From contig JAIRNB010000015.1 of assembly GCA_031258265.1 (NCBI GenBank), positions 1 through 9,444 of the forward strand: 9,444 nucleotides of DNA, given 5' to 3'. Positions 6,681 to 9,444 of the stretch are shown in pieces (the stretch's first letter is position 1; every line of letters starts with the position of its first letter). Both the position numbers and the translations under genes were made by a program. The notes below the pieces were generated by a model, which was given only the letters and a program-made list of their open reading frames with translations, was not told where the DNA came from and ran no database searches. This DNA is from Treponema sp. (GTDB lineage Bacteria; Spirochaetota; Spirochaetia; Treponematales; Breznakiellaceae).

Positions 6681-8786
6681 CATCCTAAAATCAATGTTCT
6701 TTGGGGGCGTCAGGGTCTTCTTTAGCTCCTCCAGGAGTTTTTCCGTGTAGGGGCGGCCCTGTTCTTTGGCGGTTTTTTGAGCCTCCGCCTTGAACCAAAT
6801 GTCCGTGAGGGTGGTTTCCCCTTCCTGGATCACCGACAGCTCCCGCTGGAAAAGGTTTTCGATAAAGCCGTACTCCCCTGCCTCTACCGCAGCCTGGGCG
6901 GCAAGGAGCTGTACACGCTCCGCCGCGGCGGTCTTTTCCGGCAGGGCTTTGAACAGTTTCCATGTTTCTTCGTAATCCCTGAAGTGGAGGAGGAGCCTCA
7001 TGTACTCCTCGGCAAAGGCCGGATCGATTTCTCCTTTTTCGATGGCGAAGGCCCTTTTCATGTAGTCCAGGGAAGCTTTGGGATCGCCCTGGTGGCGGGC
7101 GGCGGCGGCCAGGTTTCGCAGGATCAGGGCGCTCTCCGTGCCGCCGCTGCGGCCGCTTTCAAGTTCCCGCTCCCAGATTGCCACGGCCTCGGCGGTTTTC
7201 AGGTTTTCCCAGAGCAGGATCGCCAGGTAATTGGCCGCCCCCGTGGGTTTGCCCTTGTTCTCCGGGGGGGCCTTCTCCAGGAGGGGCTTCCATACGATGT
7301 CGGTCATGTAGGACGCGGGGAGGCTGCCTTCACTTTGGGCCGGGAGTTTCCCGGTCTCCAGGAGGCTAAGCCAGGGGGTCTGTTCGCCGCCAATCGTACT
7401 TTCCGGGAATACAAGACCCGCGGGTATGGCTTTACCCCCCAGCCGTTTCCGGCGCAGGGCCTCCAGGGCTCCCCAGCCTGAACCGGTATGGAGCATCTCC
7501 ATGCCGGCGGGAACTTCTTCGGCCAGGGCTTTATAACGGGCTCCGGCGGCCAGTACGGTTTCGCCCTTGAGGGTATTTTCCACGAGGGATTCGGCATAGG
7601 TCCTGGCCTCTTCCCAGGGGAGGTAGAGTTTTTCGGGGGTCCCGGCTTCCATAGAACCGAAAAACTGGGTAAAGCTGATTTCGGAGCTGGCCGCCATGGT
7701 GTAGCCGTGGATCTGGCTGGGGGCGATGCCGGCCTGGAGTTCCAGATAGTCCCCCTTCCCCGCTTCGCTGAGGTAGTCGCACCAGAAGCGGCCCCCCCGG
7801 CCGTTCCCCCAGCAAAACATTTTGTTGCAGCGCAGGGGCTGGGTGTTCCGCATGAAAAAAAGAAAACCGTCCTTATAGGCCGCCGTTTCCCAGGGGGATG
7901 TGATAGCCGGAGGATTCTGAAAAAAGAAATCCATGGAATGGGGGAAGTTTCTGGGGATAGAAGCGTCAAAGCTAAAGGTCCGGCCCTTTTCGTTGTCAAT
8001 GTGGGGCATGGTCCCGTGGCCGTAAAAGACGGGGGGCCGGCGCAGGGCTTCGTCGTTGTCCTTGTTTTTTTCCCGCCATTCCCCCGCGGCGGCGGCGTCG
8101 GTGTAAAGTACATCGGCGGAGGAGGAAAAAACCCTGGTGGCGGGGTCTTCGGGAACCGCTATATTGGTCCACCAGTACATGGGGACGGCCTCATCCCGGT
8201 CGTTAATAATCCGGGCATGGAGGCGGAGAAATTCCGAATCATCGGGAAGGTGAAAATCCAGCATCCAGAAAATCCCCTTCTGCCGCTCGTATTCGTAGAT
8301 TCTAAGAAATTCCTCGCCGCTTTTTGCCTTAACCCTGGCAAAGAAAACCGGAGAACAGGTGGTAAAGGTGTGCCCCAGATGGCCAATGTTCCACTCGATG
8401 CCCCCGGAAAGCCAGGCGTTCCGTATCGCCAGGTTTCCCGGTTGAAGCACCGGGTTGGCAAAGAGCAGTTCCCTTTTTTTTCGGAGATCGTAGAGGGAAC
8501 GCAGACGGCCCCCAAAACCGGTAAGGAATTCCGCCCTTAGGATGCCGTTCTCCATGACCACGGTTTTAAGGTTGACGTACTTCTTATCCCTGCTGTAGCG
8601 GTCCTGACTAAGATAGGGAAGCACCCGCTGGGAAATATTTTCCCCCAGGGCGATCTTATCCTCCGGCCTCAGCGTGCCGGTATCGGCGGTTTCCCGGTGG
8701 GGTTTTGGGTCCCGGAGGACGGGCAGGGGATTTTCCCCGATATGATCGATACCGGGAATGTTTACGGAAGAAACATAAATATTCAT
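6675..8786 (-). CDS. DUF5107 domain protein with TPR-like C terminus
   Basis: This 703-residue protein has no signal peptide and is probably cytoplasmic. Residues about 66-390 match the DUF5107 pattern: VVMENGILRAEFLTGFGGRL (76-95), LYDLRKKRELLFANPV (98-113), GNLAIRNAW (117-125) and GGIEWNIGHLGHTFTTCSP (128-146) are the characteristic conserved segments of this predicted beta-sandwich domain. Residues about 515-690 are alanine-rich paired helices resembling degenerate tetratricopeptide repeats (for example ALILRNLAAAARHQGDPKASLDYMKRAF). Family members often reach about 1,000 residues, so this is a shorter version with fewer repeats. ATG is preceded by GAGGT (8793-8797 on the minus strand). 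It is divergent from an LplB-type sugar permease, which suggests a role in carbohydrate use. The biochemical function of the family is not known to me, and I assign none. Confidence 0.85.
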   Translation of the reverse strand: MNIYVSSVNIPGIDHIGENPLPVLRDPKPHRETADTGTLRPEDKIALGENISQRVLPYLSQDRYSRDKKYVNLKTVVMENGILRAEFLTGFGGRLRSLYDLRKKRELLFANPVLQPGNLAIRNAWLSGGIEWNIGHLGHTFTTCSPVFFARVKAKSGEEFLRIYEYERQKGIFWMLDFHLPDDSEFLRLHARIINDRDEAVPMYWWTNIAVPEDPATRVFSSSADVLYTDAAAAGEWREKNKDNDEALRRPPVFYGHGTMPHIDNEKGRTFSFDASIPRNFPHSMDFFFQNPPAITSPWETAAYKDGFLFFMRNTQPLRCNKMFCWGNGRGGRFWCDYLSEAGKGDYLELQAGIAPSQIHGYTMAASSEISFTQFFGSMEAGTPEKLYLPWEEARTYAESLVENTLKGETVLAAGARYKALAEEVPAGMEMLHTGSGWGALEALRRKRLGGKAIPAGLVFPESTIGGEQTPWLSLLETGKLPAQSEGSLPASYMTDIVWKPLLEKAPPENKGKPTGAANYLAILLWENLKTAEAVAIWERELESGRSGGTESALILRNLAAAARHQGDPKASLDYMKRAFAIEKGEIDPAFAEEYMRLLLHFRDYEETWKLFKALPEKTAAAERVQLLAAQAAVEAGEYGFIENLFQRELSVIQEGETTLTDIWFKAEAQKTAKEQGRPYTEKLLEELKKTLTPPKNIDFRMN

Positions 8787-8817
8787 GGGATTACCTCGAT
8801 GTTACCCAAACTACCAT

Positions 8818-8831
8818 AAGGGCCGGCCCTT
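8818..8831. promoter_or_regulatory. 14-bp perfect palindrome, candidate operator
   Basis: AAGGGCCGGCCCTT is a perfect palindrome 32 bp upstream of the DUF5107 start codon. Its position suits an operator or a short leader hairpin of that gene. A GC-rich chance palindrome is an alternative. Confidence 0.35.
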
Positions 8832-8853
8832 GTCAGCGTGGCCAGACCATTGT

Positions 8854-8892
8854 TCTGTCAATGTTCTTTGTCAATATTTTTTCATTGACAGA
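8854..8892. promoter_or_regulatory. inverted repeat with three TGTCAAT motifs
   Basis: TCTGTCAATG (8854-8863) and CATTGACAGA (8883-8892) are perfect inverted 10-bp arms. A third TGTCAAT in direct orientation lies between them (8869-8875). The right arm contains the -35 hexamer of the plus-strand promoter next to it, so a protein binding here would affect that promoter. The arrangement looks like a regulator binding region shared by the divergent genes. Confidence 0.5.
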
Positions 8893-8914
8893 TCAGAAAA
8901 CCGGGGACTATCAT
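8885..8914 (+). promoter_or_regulatory. sigma70-like promoter toward the LplB-type gene
   Basis: A perfect -35 hexamer TTGACA (8885-8890) and TATCAT (8909-8914, five of six matches to TATAAT) are separated by 18 bp. Transcription would start near 8921 and give a leader of roughly 270 bases before the short ORF at 9187. The match is good but unsupported by other evidence. Confidence 0.5.
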
Positions 8915-9137
8915 TATAAGATTAATAAGTAAACCGGCTTCCCCGGGAGACAACAAAAATGTAGGATGCGGCCGTTTAAGCTGCATAAAGGTAGGACAAG
9001 CGCGGAGATTTTAGGAATTTCGGCGGGCCCCTGGAATGGGAGTTCTCCTGTAATATGTAACGGCGCGGGATTCCGGCGGGTGAAAAAGAACCCGGCGGTG
9101 TAGATTTTTGGCTGATAAAGGCCCTTTGGACAATTCT

Positions 9138-9153
9138 TGGCATGGTTTTTGCT
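9138..9153 (+). promoter_or_regulatory. sigma54 (-24/-12) promoter
   Basis: TGGCATG-N4-TTGCT matches the sigma54 consensus TGGCACG-N4-TTGCW at all but one base. The invariant GG (9139-9140) and GC (9151-9152) are separated by exactly ten bases. The predicted start is near 9164, eight bases before a strong Shine-Dalgarno sequence (9172-9180). Sigma54 occurs in treponemes. Such promoters need an enhancer-binding activator, which is not encoded in this window. No sigma70 pair with proper spacing overlaps it. Confidence 0.6.
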
Positions 9154-9186
9154 TGTATAAAAGCAATACCAGGTGAGGAGCGGGAA

Positions 9187-9270
9187 GTGACGCGAGAGAA
9201 AATTCTGATGTTTACCCCCCTCAACAACACCAAAGAGAACTCCGTAAAAACATACAAAACCGGATTGTAA
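9187..9270 (+). CDS. 27-residue leader ORF before the LplB-type permease
   Basis: This short frame starts with GTG, has the ribosome binding site GGTGAGGAG (9172-9180) six bases upstream, and ends at TAA two bases before the permease ATG. The peptide begins with (V/M)TREKILMFTPL and ends with KTGL; it has no membrane segment and no run of one amino acid of the attenuation type. The permease ATG has no good Shine-Dalgarno sequence of its own, so translation of this leader probably feeds the permease start by coupling. An internal ATG in the same frame lies at 9208. The alternative is that the strong ribosome binding site is fortuitous. Confidence 0.45.
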   Translation: MTREKILMFTPLNNTKENSVKTYKTGL

Positions 9271-9272
9271 CA

Positions 9273-9444
9273 ATGGCAGGAAAGAAGCGGATCTTTAAAA
9301 AAGAAGACGGGGCCCTTTATGTGATGGCTTTTCCCGGCGCCCTGTTCCTTATTATCTTTTGCTATTTTCCCATGGCCGGGCTTGTGATGGCCTTTCAGGA
9401 CTACAATAATTCTTTGGGCATTATGGGAAGCCGTTTTATCGGCC
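9273..9444 (+). CDS. LplB-type oligosaccharide ABC permease, N-terminal part
   Basis: The window ends after 57 codons of this gene. A basic start (MAGKKRIFKK) leads into a first membrane segment at about 15-39, with the family signature FPGALFLIIFCYFPMAGLVM (20-39), then AFQDYNN (40-46) and GIMGSRFIG (49-57). These match the start of LplB/YtcO-type permeases, which import oligosaccharides, often derived from polysaccharides, with a YtcP-type partner and a large binding protein. Those partners would be expected just beyond the window. The frame is open upstream to 9177, but no other usual start codon occurs, so ATG at 9273 is chosen. It lies two bases after a leader ORF and behind a sigma54-like promoter. 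Confidence 0.88.
   Translation, partial: MAGKKRIFKKEDGALYVMAFPGALFLIIFCYFPMAGLVMAFQDYNNSLGIMGSRFIG

Noticed and set aside
7488..8540. 350-codon plus-strand open frame inside the DUF5107 gene
   Set aside because: It is glycine- and phenylalanine-rich shadow coding opposite conserved DUF5107 segments, as expected from GC-rich third positions.
8846..8874. Minus-strand sigma70 promoter for the DUF5107 gene using TTGACA at 8869-8874
   Set aside because: The hexamer 17 bp downstream is AATGGT, only three of six matches; too weak to list as a promoter.
9126..9161. Sigma70 promoter using TTGGAC (9126-9131) and TATAAA (9156-9161)
   Set aside because: The spacer is 24 bp, and the closer TTGGCA (9137-9142) gives only 13 bp; neither fits, whereas sigma54 spacing is exact.
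8921..9186. Riboswitch in the long leader before the LplB-type gene
   Set aside because: I could not recognise the conserved core of any known riboswitch class or a terminator/antiterminator pair there.

Overview
The window looks like chromosomal DNA from a Treponema-like spirochaete of roughly balanced base composition, such as the termite-gut treponemes. The hint is indirect: a binding-protein signal peptide ending VFAGGQ without a lipobox cysteine, and family 1 sugar ABC systems with no ATPase gene beside them. No rRNA or tRNA is present, so the assignment is an inference.

Layout. Bases 1-329 are an AT-rich, gene-free leader holding a 17-base C tract followed by an AT dinucleotide run, a TATAAT box and a 20-bp near-palindrome. 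Bases 330-6164 form a four-gene plus-strand operon: solute-binding protein, two permeases of the MalF/MalG type, and a GH38 alpha-mannosidase. A 212-bp gap with two strong stem-loops separates the binding protein from the permeases. Bases 6165-6674 lie between convergent genes and contain no gene; they are filled with about eleven short hairpins, most with a GAA or TTC triplet loop, plus a 33-bp direct repeat. Bases 6675-8786 (minus strand) encode a DUF5107 protein with a TPR-like C-terminal part. Bases 8787-9272 form a divergent regulatory region with palindromes, a sigma70-like promoter, a close match to a sigma54 (-24/-12) promoter and a 27-codon leader ORF. From 9273 an LplB-type oligosaccharide permease begins and runs off the window.

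How the genes fit together. The first operon reads as an uptake-and-cleavage unit: the binding protein captures an oligosaccharide in the periplasm, the two permeases import it using an ATPase encoded elsewhere, and the cytoplasmic mannosidase releases mannose from alpha-mannosides. The DUF5107 gene and the LplB-type permease start a second, divergently arranged carbohydrate locus. The two points most worth a second look are the hairpin array, whose loop polarity switches strand midway between the convergent genes, and the sigma54-like promoter placed just ahead of a leader ORF that ends two bases before the permease start.
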